Of a stretch of DNA of 64,000 nucleotides, positions 1 through 7,777 are shown one piece after another (position 1 is the stretch's first letter; every line of letters starts with the position of its first letter). The notes beneath the pieces are model-generated. The model searched no databases and was not told the DNA's origin. It was given only the letters and a program-made list of their open reading frames with translations. This stretch comes from Dorea_A amylophila (GTDB lineage Bacteria; Bacillota; Clostridia; Lachnospirales; Lachnospiraceae). The position numbers and the translations under genes were made by a program. The stretch covers positions 22,429 through 86,428 of the forward strand of contig NZ_JAOQJW010000016.1 in the NCBI RefSeq assembly GCF_025567265.1, in the 5' to 3' direction.

Positions 1-876
1 GATGATCGCATAAGAAACTCCTTCTGCGGAACCGCCAAACAGACGGAACAGACCTGTTAACACGCCAAGGATAATACCGTATACATACTGTCCTTTCGGT
101 GTGATCGGAGATGTTACATAATCAGTTGCCATGAACCATGCACCAAGCATCAGTCCGCCTCCGCAGAGATGTGCTGTGATGTACTGTGGATCAAAGAATC
201 CGACATCCGGATTTGCAATATGTCCGAAGATTCCGATAAAGATCACAAATGTAACAATATATGTTCCAGGAATACGAATATCGATCACACCCATCAGGAT
301 CAGGAAGATGGCTCCGATCACGATAGCGATTACAGATGTCTCACCGATGGTTCCAGGAATCTTACCAATCAGCATATCCATTGTATTTACTGCGTTACCA
401 GCTTTTAACTGTGCAAGTGGTGTAGCTCCTGTCACACCATCATATACAAAGCTTGTCATCTGGCTTGTAAATGAAAGCAGAAGGAAACATCTTGCTCCGA
501 GGGCAGGGTTCATGAAGTTCTGTCCCAGACCTCCGAATAACTGTTTTACGATCAGGATTGCGAACACACTACCGATCGCACCCATCCACCATGGTGCTGT
601 AGGCGGCATATTCAGACCAAGTAACAGACCTGTTACAGCTGCACTCCAGTCGTTGATCGTAATCTTTTTATGCATTAATTTTTCATATATGTACTCCGTC
701 AGTACTGCTACAACTGTTGTTGTAACCAGCATTCCGAATGCCGGCAGTCCAAAGTTCCATACACCAAATGCAGACGCCGGCAAAAGTGCGATGGCTACCA
801 GAAGCATAATATTGCTGGTAGTCGCTTTGGAACGAATATGTGGTGAAGATGACATTTTCAAATTGTTCTCACTCAC
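1..876 (-). CDS. rnfD: Rnf electron transport complex subunit D (partial, C-terminus outside window)
   Basis: Membrane subunit of the ferredoxin:NAD+ oxidoreductase (Rnf) that couples electron transfer to Na+ or H+ export and carries covalent FMN in known homologues. The minus strand reads as an uninterrupted, very hydrophobic protein beginning VSENNLKMSSSPHIRSK and continuing with transmembrane segments to the window edge; about 292 codons are present, so most of the gene. I chose the GTG at 876 because an AGAGGTG site lies about 7 nt upstream; the ATG at 855 is the alternative. It follows rnfC by 27 bp and is surely co-transcribed. Order C-D is the usual clostridial rnfCDGEAB order. The identity rests on context plus the RnfD-like start. 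Confidence 0.85.
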   Translation of the reverse strand, partial: MSENNLKMSSSPHIRSKATTSNIMLLVAIALLPASAFGVWNFGLPAFGMLVTTTVVAVLTEYIYEKLMHKKITINDWSAAVTGLLLGLNMPPTAPWWMGAIGSVFAILIVKQLFGGLGQNFMNPALGARCFLLLSFTSQMTSFVYDGVTGATPLAQLKAGNAVNTMDMLIGKIPGTIGETSVIAIVIGAIFLILMGVIDIRIPGTYIVTFVIFIGIFGHIANPDVGFFDPQYITAHLCGGGLMLGAWFMATDYVTSPITPKGQYVYGIILGVLTGLFRLFGGSAEGVSYAII

Positions 877-903
877 TTTTGTTCACCTCTTCTTCTTTCT
901 AGT

Positions 904-2226
904 TTATTTTTTCTTTCTACGGTTCGCCAATGCAATCTTTCTCATAGATCCGATTGCCTGTTTCAGCGGACGTTTTGCCGGACATACGAAACTGCAGGAA
1001 CCACATTCCATACATTCGAGTCCTTCGTGTTTTGTAAACTTCTCTTCGTCATGATGTTCTGCATAATCCGCCAGTCTCGATGGGATCAGGCGGCTTGGAC
1101 AGGCTTCTACACAGCGTCCACAGTTGATACATGCAGATGGTTCCATCTTAGCCACTTCATCTTTGGTAAATCCAAGAATAGATGAAGAAGTCTTTGTTAC
1201 AGGTACATCTAATGAGAACATAGAGAATCCCATCATCGGTCCGCCGGAGATCAGTTTCTCAGGCTCTGTTTTAAATCCTCCTGCTGCCTCTACAAGCTCC
1301 TGCTGATTGATGCCAAATGGTACTCTGAAATTGCCTGGCTCTGCAACAGCGTCCCCACTTACTGTTACAACACGTTCCATTGAAGGCTTTCCTTCTACAA
1401 CAGCCTGGTATACGCTTACCATTGTTGCCACATTATCTACAACACATCCTGCGTCTGCCGGAAGCATTGCGGAATTAATTGCGCGCCCTGTTGTAGCGTA
1501 AATAAGCTGACGCTCACCCCCCTGAGGATACTTGGTCTTCAGTGCCAGAACTTCCATACGAGGTTCATCTTTTGTCAGTTCTCTTAATTTTTCGATACAG
1601 TCTGGTTTGTTGTCCTCTACACCAAAGATTCCTTTCGCGTTGTCGAACAGACGGAGGATAATCTTCATTCCTCCAACCAGCTTTTCCGGAGTCTCGATCA
1701 TTGTTCTGTAGTCAGCTGTGATATATGGCTCACATTCCGCACAGTTTGCAATGATGTAATCAATCTTTTCCGGTTCCTTTGGTGAAAGTTTTACTCTCGT
1801 AGGGAAACCGGCACCACCCATACCTACTACTCCCGCTGTTCCAATCGCATTCAGGATATCTTCCTTGCTCATGTCTTCTAACGGAGTTACAGCTGGATAT
1901 TCCACTTCTTTGTATTCGCCATCATTTTCGATCACGATACTGTTCACTCTTCCTCCTGTCGGATTCAGATGTGGTGCGATTGCTTTTACAGTTCCAGATA
2001 CAGATGCATAAATCGGAGCAGATACGAATCCTCCCGCTTCTGCTATCATCTGGCCTTTTAAAACATGATCGCCAACGGCTACCACAGGATTTGCCGGAGC
2101 ACCGATATGCTGTGATACAGGGTACACCAGATCGCCCTTAGGTTTTACATCGACAATTGCCTTATCTTTAGCCAGGCTCTTGCCGTCATCCGGGTGAATA
2201 CCACCCTTAAATGTTAACAATGCCAT
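904..2226 (-). CDS. rnfC: Rnf electron transport complex subunit C
   Basis: Peripheral NADH-binding iron-sulfur subunit of the Rnf complex, passing electrons between ferredoxin and NAD+ at the inner membrane face. The 440-residue protein has the family layout: an N-terminal barrel-like region (GGIHPDDGKSLAKDK), the nucleotide/FMN-binding GMGGAGFPTRVKL near residue 135, an SLBB-like region, and two 4Fe-4S clusters near the C-terminus (CINCGRCVEACP at about 368 and CMECGSCSFVCP at about 408). The ATG has a purine-rich AAGGAAGGAA leader. It is the first gene of the operon, with a candidate promoter just upstream and rnfD 27 bp downstream. Length is normal for the family. Confidence 0.96.
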   Translation of the reverse strand: MALLTFKGGIHPDDGKSLAKDKAIVDVKPKGDLVYPVSQHIGAPANPVVAVGDHVLKGQMIAEAGGFVSAPIYASVSGTVKAIAPHLNPTGGRVNSIVIENDGEYKEVEYPAVTPLEDMSKEDILNAIGTAGVVGMGGAGFPTRVKLSPKEPEKIDYIIANCAECEPYITADYRTMIETPEKLVGGMKIILRLFDNAKGIFGVEDNKPDCIEKLRELTKDEPRMEVLALKTKYPQGGERQLIYATTGRAINSAMLPADAGCVVDNVATMVSVYQAVVEGKPSMERVVTVSGDAVAEPGNFRVPFGINQQELVEAAGGFKTEPEKLISGGPMMGFSMFSLDVPVTKTSSSILGFTKDEVAKMEPSACINCGRCVEACPSRLIPSRLADYAEHHDEEKFTKHEGLECMECGSCSFVCPAKRPLKQAIGSMRKIALANRRKKK

Positions 2227-2254
2227 CCTTTTTTTCCTTCCTTCCTATTTACTC

Positions 2255-2283
2255 TTTATATAATATACAGGAAATATAGACAA
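2255..2283 (-). promoter_or_regulatory. Candidate sigma-A promoter of the rnf operon
   Basis: On the minus strand TTGTCT and TATAAA are separated by 17 bp, with the -10 element about 30 bp upstream of the rnfC start codon. The spacing is ideal and the -35 matches 4 of 6 consensus bases; the region is AT-rich, so chance matches are possible. Confidence 0.45.
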
Positions 2284-2366
2284 ATTTCTATAGAAAGTGA
2301 CTAATTTCATTGTATATTTTCATGAACATCTTGTTGCATTTTTAACAAATGCACATACGCACAGAA

Positions 2367-2435
2367 AACCTGCCAATGGCAGGTTCCCTTCTATCCTCAG
2401 GCATAGAAAGGATAGAGGCTTTCCTCTATCCTTTC
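2367..2435 (-). terminator. Tandem hairpins ending the cmk-ispH-S1 transcript
   Basis: Two hairpins lie just past the S1 gene stop. The first met on the minus strand is a 13-bp stem (GAAAGGATAGAGG paired with its complement, 2406-2435). The second is a 9-bp stem (AACCTGCCA/TGGCAGGTT, 2367-2385) followed by TTTTCTGT in the minus direction. They separate this transcript from the rnf operon. Confidence 0.65.
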
Positions 2436-2458
2436 CTGTCTGTATATCTGATTTGATA

Positions 2459-3544
2459 TTACTCAGCGTCTGTCTCTTCTGCAGCTTCTTCCGGCTGTTC
2501 TAAAGCTTTCATGCTCAGGCTGATCTTCTTCTCAGCTTCATTCAGATCAACGATCTTAGCTGTGATTTCCTGTCCAACTGAAAGTACATCAGACGGTTTA
2601 TCAACATGTGCTCTTGAAATCTGAGAAACATGAAGTAATGCATCTACTCCTGGAGCCAGTTCAACAAATGCTCCGAAGTCTGTCATTCTTGCAACCTTAC
2701 CTGTAATTACTGTTCCGACTGCATAATCCTCTGCTGCATTAGCCCATGGATTTGTCTCTGGGAATTTCAGGCTGAGTGCGATCTTTGTATCGTGGATATC
2801 TTTGATCATCACTTCTACTTTATCTCCAACCTGGAAGACCTTCTTAGGATTCTCAACACGTCCCCAAGACATCTCAGAGATATGAAGAAGTCCGTCTACT
2901 CCGCCAAGGTCGATGAATGCTCCGAAATCTGTAACGTTCTTTACAGTTCCTTCCATTCTGTCACCTACGTTAATCTTAGCAAACAGTTCTTTCTGTTTTT
3001 CAGCACGTTCAGCAACAAGAAGCTGTCTTCTGTCACCGATCACACGATTTCTTCTAGGATTAAACTCGCTGATTACGAATTCAATTTCCTGTCCCTGATA
3101 TTTGCTCAGGTCTTTTTCATATGTGTCAGAAACAAGGCTTGCAGGAATGAATACTCTTGCTTCATCAACTACTACGCTTAATCCGCCGCCAAGAATCTGA
3201 GTTACAGGAGCTTTTAATACTTCATGATTCTCGAATGCTTCTTTTAATCTTTCATTGCCTTTTTCTGCTGCAAGTCTCTTATATGTCAGCAGAACCTGTC
3301 CTTCTCCGTCATTTACTTTCAGGACTTTTGCGCTCATCTTATCACCAACGGATACAACTGTTGTAAGATCAACGTTTGTTTCGTTAGTATACTCATTTCT
3401 TGTAATGATACCGTCTGCTTTGTAGCCTATATTCAAGATGATTTCATCAGGTTTAACGTCGATGACTGTACCATCTACAACCTCTCCATTTCTTATTGTC
3501 TTAAAAGACTCTTCCAACATTTGTTCAAAAGTTAATTCTGACAT
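2459..3544 (-). CDS. rpsA: S1 RNA-binding domain protein (RpsA-like)
   Basis: Ribosomal-protein-S1-type RNA-binding protein of 361 residues with four S1 domains at roughly 14-80, 98-165, 187-256 and 272-342. Repeats three and four carry the canonical TDFGAFIDLGGVDGLLHIS-type motif (VTDFGAFIDL, MTDFGAFVEL), while the first two are more divergent, as in Gram-positive S1 homologues. The start at 3544 is chosen because GAGGAGG lies 8 nt upstream; six more codons upstream are open but lack a ribosome site. The start lies inside the last 20 bp of ispH in another frame, so the two are translationally coupled. In many clostridia the same two proteins are one fused polypeptide. Confidence 0.92.
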   Translation of the reverse strand: MSELTFEQMLEESFKTIRNGEVVDGTVIDVKPDEIILNIGYKADGIITRNEYTNETNVDLTTVVSVGDKMSAKVLKVNDGEGQVLLTYKRLAAEKGNERLKEAFENHEVLKAPVTQILGGGLSVVVDEARVFIPASLVSDTYEKDLSKYQGQEIEFVISEFNPRRNRVIGDRRQLLVAERAEKQKELFAKINVGDRMEGTVKNVTDFGAFIDLGGVDGLLHISEMSWGRVENPKKVFQVGDKVEVMIKDIHDTKIALSLKFPETNPWANAAEDYAVGTVITGKVARMTDFGAFVELAPGVDALLHVSQISRAHVDKPSDVLSVGQEITAKIVDLNEAEKKISLSMKALEQPEEAAEETDAE

Positions 3545-4382
3545 TATTTTGAACCTCCTCAATTATTTTATTGGGCGTGGATGCCCCTGCTGTAATACCT
3601 ACTGATTCCACGGACCTTAATTGATTAATATCCAAATCGTCAAGTGTCTGTATATAGTACGTATTCAAACATTCCTCTTTGCAGATTTCAAATAGCTTCT
3701 GAGTATTCGAACTACGCTTATCACCTATCACAACCATAGCATCTACTCTCGCTGCAATTTGACGAGCCTCAGTCTGCCTTTCTTTCGTCGCATTGCAAAT
3801 CGTATTTAAAACAACTATATCATACCTCTTTTTTGAAATAATTTCAACTAATTCTTTGAATTTATTGTAGTTAAATGTCGTCTGGGCCACGATACATACT
3901 TTCTGTTCTTTTTCAGGTAATTCAAATCTTTCTGCATCTTCCGGAGTCTGTATCACAGTCACCTGTTCTCCTGCCCATCCGCGGATACCTTCTACCTCCG
4001 GATGTTCGCCATTTCCGATGATCACAATGTACGATCCTTTGGCACTTTCTTCTGCAACAATCTTATGAATTTTCTTCACAAAAGGACAAGTCGCATCTAC
4101 ACATGTAATCCCGCGTTCATCCATGATATCATAAATGTATTTTGCTACACCATGAGACCGGATCACAACCACATCCGCATCCACTGTTTTCAATTCTTCT
4201 TCATCATTCAGGACTTCTACTCCATGGCTTCTCAGATCTTTGATCACTTCTTCATTATGGATGATCGGTCCATAAGTGAATATCTTTTCACTTTGATGTT
4301 TTTCTATCTGTTTATACACTGTATCTACTGCACGCTTTACTCCAAAGCAAAATCCTGCTGTTTTTGCCAGTTCAACATTCAT
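3525..4382 (-). CDS. ispH: 4-hydroxy-3-methylbut-2-enyl diphosphate reductase
   Basis: Last enzyme of the MEP isoprenoid pathway, reducing HMBPP to IPP and DMAPP with a 4Fe-4S cluster. The 285-residue protein shows the three cluster cysteines in their family contexts: AGFCFGVKRAVD near residue 12, VDATCPFVKKIH near 97 and NTICNATKERQ near 195. The substrate-binding GNGEHPEVEG and the late STPNKIIEEV are also present. It lies between cmk (80 bp upstream) and the S1 gene, which it overlaps by 20 bp. Length matches stand-alone IspH; the clostridial IspH-S1 fusion is not formed here because the S1 gene is in a different frame. Confidence 0.97.
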   Translation of the reverse strand: MNVELAKTAGFCFGVKRAVDTVYKQIEKHQSEKIFTYGPIIHNEEVIKDLRSHGVEVLNDEEELKTVDADVVVIRSHGVAKYIYDIMDERGITCVDATCPFVKKIHKIVAEESAKGSYIVIIGNGEHPEVEGIRGWAGEQVTVIQTPEDAERFELPEKEQKVCIVAQTTFNYNKFKELVEIISKKRYDIVVLNTICNATKERQTEARQIAARVDAMVVIGDKRSSNTQKLFEICKEECLNTYYIQTLDDLDINQLRSVESVGITAGASTPNKIIEEVQNNVRINF

Positions 4383-4463
4383 ATAGTGTAATTCCTTTCT
4401 GTACCACAGCTCTTTTTCAAATATATTACCATTATCTTCGTCTGCCGCTTTGTGCCGGATTGT

Positions 4464-5120
4464 CTATTTGCACAAATCTACGATTGCTTTTACCACTTCT
4501 TCGATCGTCATGTGTGAGCTGTCTACCAGCACTGCATCCTCTGCCTGCTTTAACGGTGCGATCTCACGGGTCATATCTCTGTGATCACGTTCTTCGATGT
4601 CGTGTGCGATTTCTTCCAGATTGCAGTCCTCGCCTTTTTCCTTAAGTTCGTCATACCGTCTCTTCGCCCTGGTCTCTACACTGGCGGTCAGATAGATCTT
4701 TACGTCTGCGCCCGGCAGGACACATGTACCGATATCTCTTCCGTCCATAATTACATCCTGTGTCTTCGCCAGGTTCTGCTGCAGTTCCAGTAACTTCTTA
4801 CGCACTTCCGGAATTGCAGATGTTACAGATGCCATGTTCCCCACTTCTTCATTTCTCAGACGTGATGAAATATCATTACCATTCAGGTATACATGCTGCA
4901 CACCATCTTCATAGGCGATTGTTACTTCTGCATCTTTACATGCTTCGATCACTTTATCCGTCTCTCCCGGTTCAATGCCCTTATTCAGGAAATGAATTGC
5001 AAGGCCTCTGTACATTGCCCCTGTGTCTACATAAATGTATCCCTTTTCTTTTGCTACAAGTTTTGCGATCGTGCTTTTTCCGGCTCCTGCCGGTCCATCT
5101 ATTGCTACGTTATATCCCAT
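4464..5120 (-). CDS. cmk: Cytidylate kinase
   Basis: Transfers phosphate from ATP to CMP/dCMP in pyrimidine nucleotide recycling. The protein (218 residues, usual length) begins MGYNVAIDGPAGAGKSTIAK with the P-loop, followed by the YVDTGAMYRGLAI motif and the conserved MDGRDIGTCVLPGADVKIYL segment that lines the CMP site. It sits 32 bp after the flavoprotein gene and upstream of ispH and the S1 gene. A cmk/S1 association is common in Firmicutes and proteobacteria. Confidence 0.97.
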   Translation of the reverse strand: MGYNVAIDGPAGAGKSTIAKLVAKEKGYIYVDTGAMYRGLAIHFLNKGIEPGETDKVIEACKDAEVTIAYEDGVQHVYLNGNDISSRLRNEEVGNMASVTSAIPEVRKKLLELQQNLAKTQDVIMDGRDIGTCVLPGADVKIYLTASVETRAKRRYDELKEKGEDCNLEEIAHDIEERDHRDMTREIAPLKQAEDAVLVDSSHMTIEEVVKAIVDLCK

Positions 5121-5152
5121 GATACGTTCTCCTTATTTCTATTTTTATCACT

Positions 5153-6385
5153 CTATATCTGGATCCCCGTTCCGGCCGCATATGCCGTAGACCACGCGAT
5201 CTGAAGGTTGAATCCACCTGTTACCGCATCCAGATCCAGTACCTCTCCTGCAAAATGTAATCCCTTCACCAGTTTGGATTCCATCGTTCCAGGATCAACT
5301 TCTTTGATTTTAATTCCACCTTTAGTTATGATTGCCTCGTTATAATCTCTTAAATCTGTCAATGTACACGTCAGGCCCTTGATCAGTCTTACAAATCCAA
5401 GACGTTCTTCTTTCGTGATCACATTGACCTTCTTCTCGGGATCAATCCCGCTCAGTTCAATCATAACCGGGATCAGTTTCGACGGGAACAGCTTGTGCAC
5501 CGCGTTCTTAAACTGTCGGTTCTGATTCTCTTCAAATTCCCGGAGCACTCTGTGATCAAGCTGTTCTTCCGAAAGAGCTGGTTTCAGATCAATCTTAAGT
5601 GTCAGTTCTTTTGCCTTCAATTTCTTTCCCACATAACTGCTGGCACTTAGGATCAGCGGTCCACTCACACCGTAATGCGTGAATAACATTTCTCCAAAAT
5701 CATCATACAGCTTTTTCTTGCCGTCAAGAATCGTTACATTAACATTTCGAAGTGAAAGTCCCTGCAATTCAGGCACCCACTCTTCTTTACATTCCATCGG
5801 CACAAGCGCAGGCATACAATCCGTCACCGTATGTCCTAGACTTTCTGCAAACCGGAATCCATCTCCGGTTGATCCTGTTGACTGATAAGACAACCCTCCT
5901 GTTGCAACGATACAGGCATCCGCATGAATCTGTCTCTGATCTCCAAGTATGATTTTTTCAAAATGTCCGTCTTTTGCGACAACCTTTTTCACAGCTGTCC
6001 GCAGATGTACTTTCACACCCAGGCGGTCCATCTCCCGCTCCAGCCCGCGGATCACGTCCGAAGAATGATCCGACACCGGGAACACACGGTCGCCGCGCTC
6101 AATCTTTGTCGGCACACCGATTCGTTCAAAGAAATCAATCACCTGCTGATTCGTGTATCCATAAAAACTACTGTATAAAAACTTTGCATTTGTTCTGACC
6201 GCATCGAACAGGCCTTCCATATCACAGGCATTGGTAATATTGCATCTGCCTTTTCCCGTGATATAAAGTTTCTTTCCAAGCTTTTCATTCTTTTCATATA
6301 CCACGACCTGATGTCCACACCCGGCCGCTGCAATAGAGGCAAACATTCCTGCCGCACCGCCTCCGATGACAACTACTTTACTCAT
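5153..6385 (-). CDS. NAD(P)/FAD-dependent oxidoreductase, HI0933/YhiN family
   Basis: Flavoprotein of 410 residues in the HI0933-like family. The N-terminal dinucleotide fold is clear (VVIGGGAAGMFASIAAA, then VVYEKNEKLGKKLYITGKGRCNITN), and the C-terminus has the family's VKGLHFAGEVLDLDAVTGGFN FAD-binding end. The cellular substrate of this widespread family is not established, so no function is assigned beyond FAD binding. It precedes cmk by 32 bp and is probably the first or second gene of the cmk-ispH-S1 transcript. Confidence 0.93.
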   Translation of the reverse strand: MSKVVVIGGGAAGMFASIAAAGCGHQVVVYEKNEKLGKKLYITGKGRCNITNACDMEGLFDAVRTNAKFLYSSFYGYTNQQVIDFFERIGVPTKIERGDRVFPVSDHSSDVIRGLEREMDRLGVKVHLRTAVKKVVAKDGHFEKIILGDQRQIHADACIVATGGLSYQSTGSTGDGFRFAESLGHTVTDCMPALVPMECKEEWVPELQGLSLRNVNVTILDGKKKLYDDFGEMLFTHYGVSGPLILSASSYVGKKLKAKELTLKIDLKPALSEEQLDHRVLREFEENQNRQFKNAVHKLFPSKLIPVMIELSGIDPEKKVNVITKEERLGFVRLIKGLTCTLTDLRDYNEAIITKGGIKIKEVDPGTMESKLVKGLHFAGEVLDLDAVTGGFNLQIAWSTAYAAGTGIQI

Positions 6386-6439
6386 CTTCTATTTGTCCTT
6401 TTCTATTTGTCTTTTTCTTCATATTCTTTTCTGCCGGTT

Positions 6440-7354
6440 CTACTCTTTCTCATTTCTGGAAAGTTCGACTCTGTCGTCCACCATATTCAATTCATCTTTG
6501 CTATACACCTGATACTCATCCCAGATCTGCTCCAATGTCTCAAGTGTTGTGATAACCTCTTTCTGTTTCTTCATACAAAGAGCTACCACCAGCGCATTGA
6601 TCACACTCAATGGTGCTACCAGCGAATCTACGATTGACGCCATATCACTTCTTGCGATCAGATTGCAGGAAGAATACAGTGTCATCGGAGAATGTACACT
6701 GTCCGTCAACGTGATCACTGTTGCTTTTCTATTACTTGCAAATTCCAGTGCTTTCAAAGTACGCATCGAATATCTAGGAAAGCTGATCCCGATCACCACA
6801 TCATCCTCGCTGACACGAATCAGTTGTTCAAAAATCTCACTAGAACTGTTCGTATTAACCGCTGTCACATTCTCACAGATCAGATTCAGATAAAAACTCA
6901 AGAAACTTGCAAGTGGCGAACAGCTTCGTATCCCGATCACATAGATCCTCTTTGCTTTCAGGATCGTATCTACCGCCATCTCAAATGCTTCATGATCAAT
7001 TGCTTCCATCGTAAGCTTGATCTTCTCAATATCCGAATGCAGAACCGATGTCAGAATCTCCCCCTGGCTGATCCGTCCATACGTCACTTCCATACGCTGG
7101 ATGGAATTCAGCTTCATCCTCACCAGTTCTCCCAGAGCTTTCTGAAATTCCGGATATCCGTCATATCCAAGGGCCGTCGCAAATCTCACCACCGTCGATT
7201 CACTGACACCGACCTCTCCTCCCATCTTCGCAGCTGTCAAAAAAGCTGCCTTATCATAATCCTCACGGATAAAATCCGCCAGTTTTTTCTGTCCTTTGCT
7301 GAATTTGTGATATCTTTCATCGATCATCTTCAGCAGTTCATTCTTTGCGCTCAT
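6440..7354 (-). CDS. MurR/RpiR family transcriptional regulator
   Basis: Sugar-phosphate-responsive DNA-binding protein of 304 residues. Residues 1-75 form the RpiR helix-turn-helix (KGQKKLADFIREDYDKAAFL, then GVSESTVVRFATALGYDGYP), and residues about 110-260 form a SIS sugar-isomerase-type effector domain (YVIGIRSCSPLASFL, VVIGISFPRYSMRTL). The start at 7354 was chosen for AGAGGT about 7 nt upstream; the open frame continues 48 codons further, but that stretch lies in hairpin-forming DNA and is not protein-like. It lies 54 bp upstream of the flavoprotein gene, so its target could be a nearby or distant sugar operon; nothing here fixes the ligand. Confidence 0.9.
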   Translation of the reverse strand: MSAKNELLKMIDERYHKFSKGQKKLADFIREDYDKAAFLTAAKMGGEVGVSESTVVRFATALGYDGYPEFQKALGELVRMKLNSIQRMEVTYGRISQGEILTSVLHSDIEKIKLTMEAIDHEAFEMAVDTILKAKRIYVIGIRSCSPLASFLSFYLNLICENVTAVNTNSSSEIFEQLIRVSEDDVVIGISFPRYSMRTLKALEFASNRKATVITLTDSVHSPMTLYSSCNLIARSDMASIVDSLVAPLSVINALVVALCMKKQKEVITTLETLEQIWDEYQVYSKDELNMVDDRVELSRNEKE

Positions 7355-7446
7355 GCGATGTACCTCTTTTTCAAACAATATTTTCATTATATAGCTTTGT
7401 AGGGGAATAGTCAATTGGTGTTGGATTGTCGGAGGGTGGTGGTTAC

Positions 7447-7504
7447 GGGATAGGTGTGTGCCGGAAGCCCCAACACCCTCCCGGCACATACCTCCCACTA
7501 TCCC
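7447..7504. repeat. GC-rich hairpin upstream of the RpiR-family gene
   Basis: An inverted repeat pairs AGGTGTGTGCCGG (7452-7464) with CCGGCACATACCT (7481-7493), 12 of 13 bases matching, with weaker outer pairing between GGGATA and TATCCC. It lies about 100 bp upstream of the RpiR start and has no U-tract, so a simple terminator is unlikely. It adjoins the larger palindrome at 7522. Confidence 0.55.
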
Positions 7505-7521
7505 TGCATTTTTCGTGAACA

Positions 7522-7765
7522 GCCAAGTGTAGAAGTGCCTGGTTCAATGCATACGCAGGGCGCTTTGCAAGGCCGTTGGTAGAAAATGAGACCGTAAAAT
7601 AAGATTCGGGATGTGCCACAAGCACATCCCGAAAGAATACCCGAGGCGAGAAATCATCAGGATTTCTCGTCCGAATGTATTCGGTTCTTATTTTACAGTC
7701 TCATTTTATGCCTACGGATTGCAAGCCCCCGAAGTCGCATTGAGCCAGGCACTTCTACACTTGGC
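7522..7765. repeat. 244-bp branched palindrome (MITE-like or structured RNA element)
   Basis: The two ends are long imperfect inverted repeats: GCCAAGTGTAGAAGTGCCTG at 7522 reappears reversed as CAGGCACTTCTACACTTGGC ending at 7765, and pairing continues inward over about 80 bp per arm to TAAAATAAG/CTTATTTTA. The centre holds further hairpins: TTCGGGATGTGC/GCACATCCCGAA (7605-7633), CGAGAAATC/GATTTCTCG and GAATAC/GTATTC. It starts 12 bp past the oadA-like stop codon and no credible ORF lies inside. The perfect ends suggest a small non-autonomous mobile element; a structured RNA or 3' processing element is the alternative. I could not identify a clear target-site duplication. Confidence 0.75.
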
Positions 7766-7777
7766 GTCCGCTAAAAC

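Noticed and set aside
131..1054. A 307-residue plus-strand open frame opposite rnfD/rnfC
   Set aside because: It is the antisense shadow of two well-supported minus-strand genes and has no start signal.
7443..7625. A 60-residue open frame overlapping both hairpin regions
   Set aside because: The codons are explained by the inverted repeats, and no start signal or family is visible.
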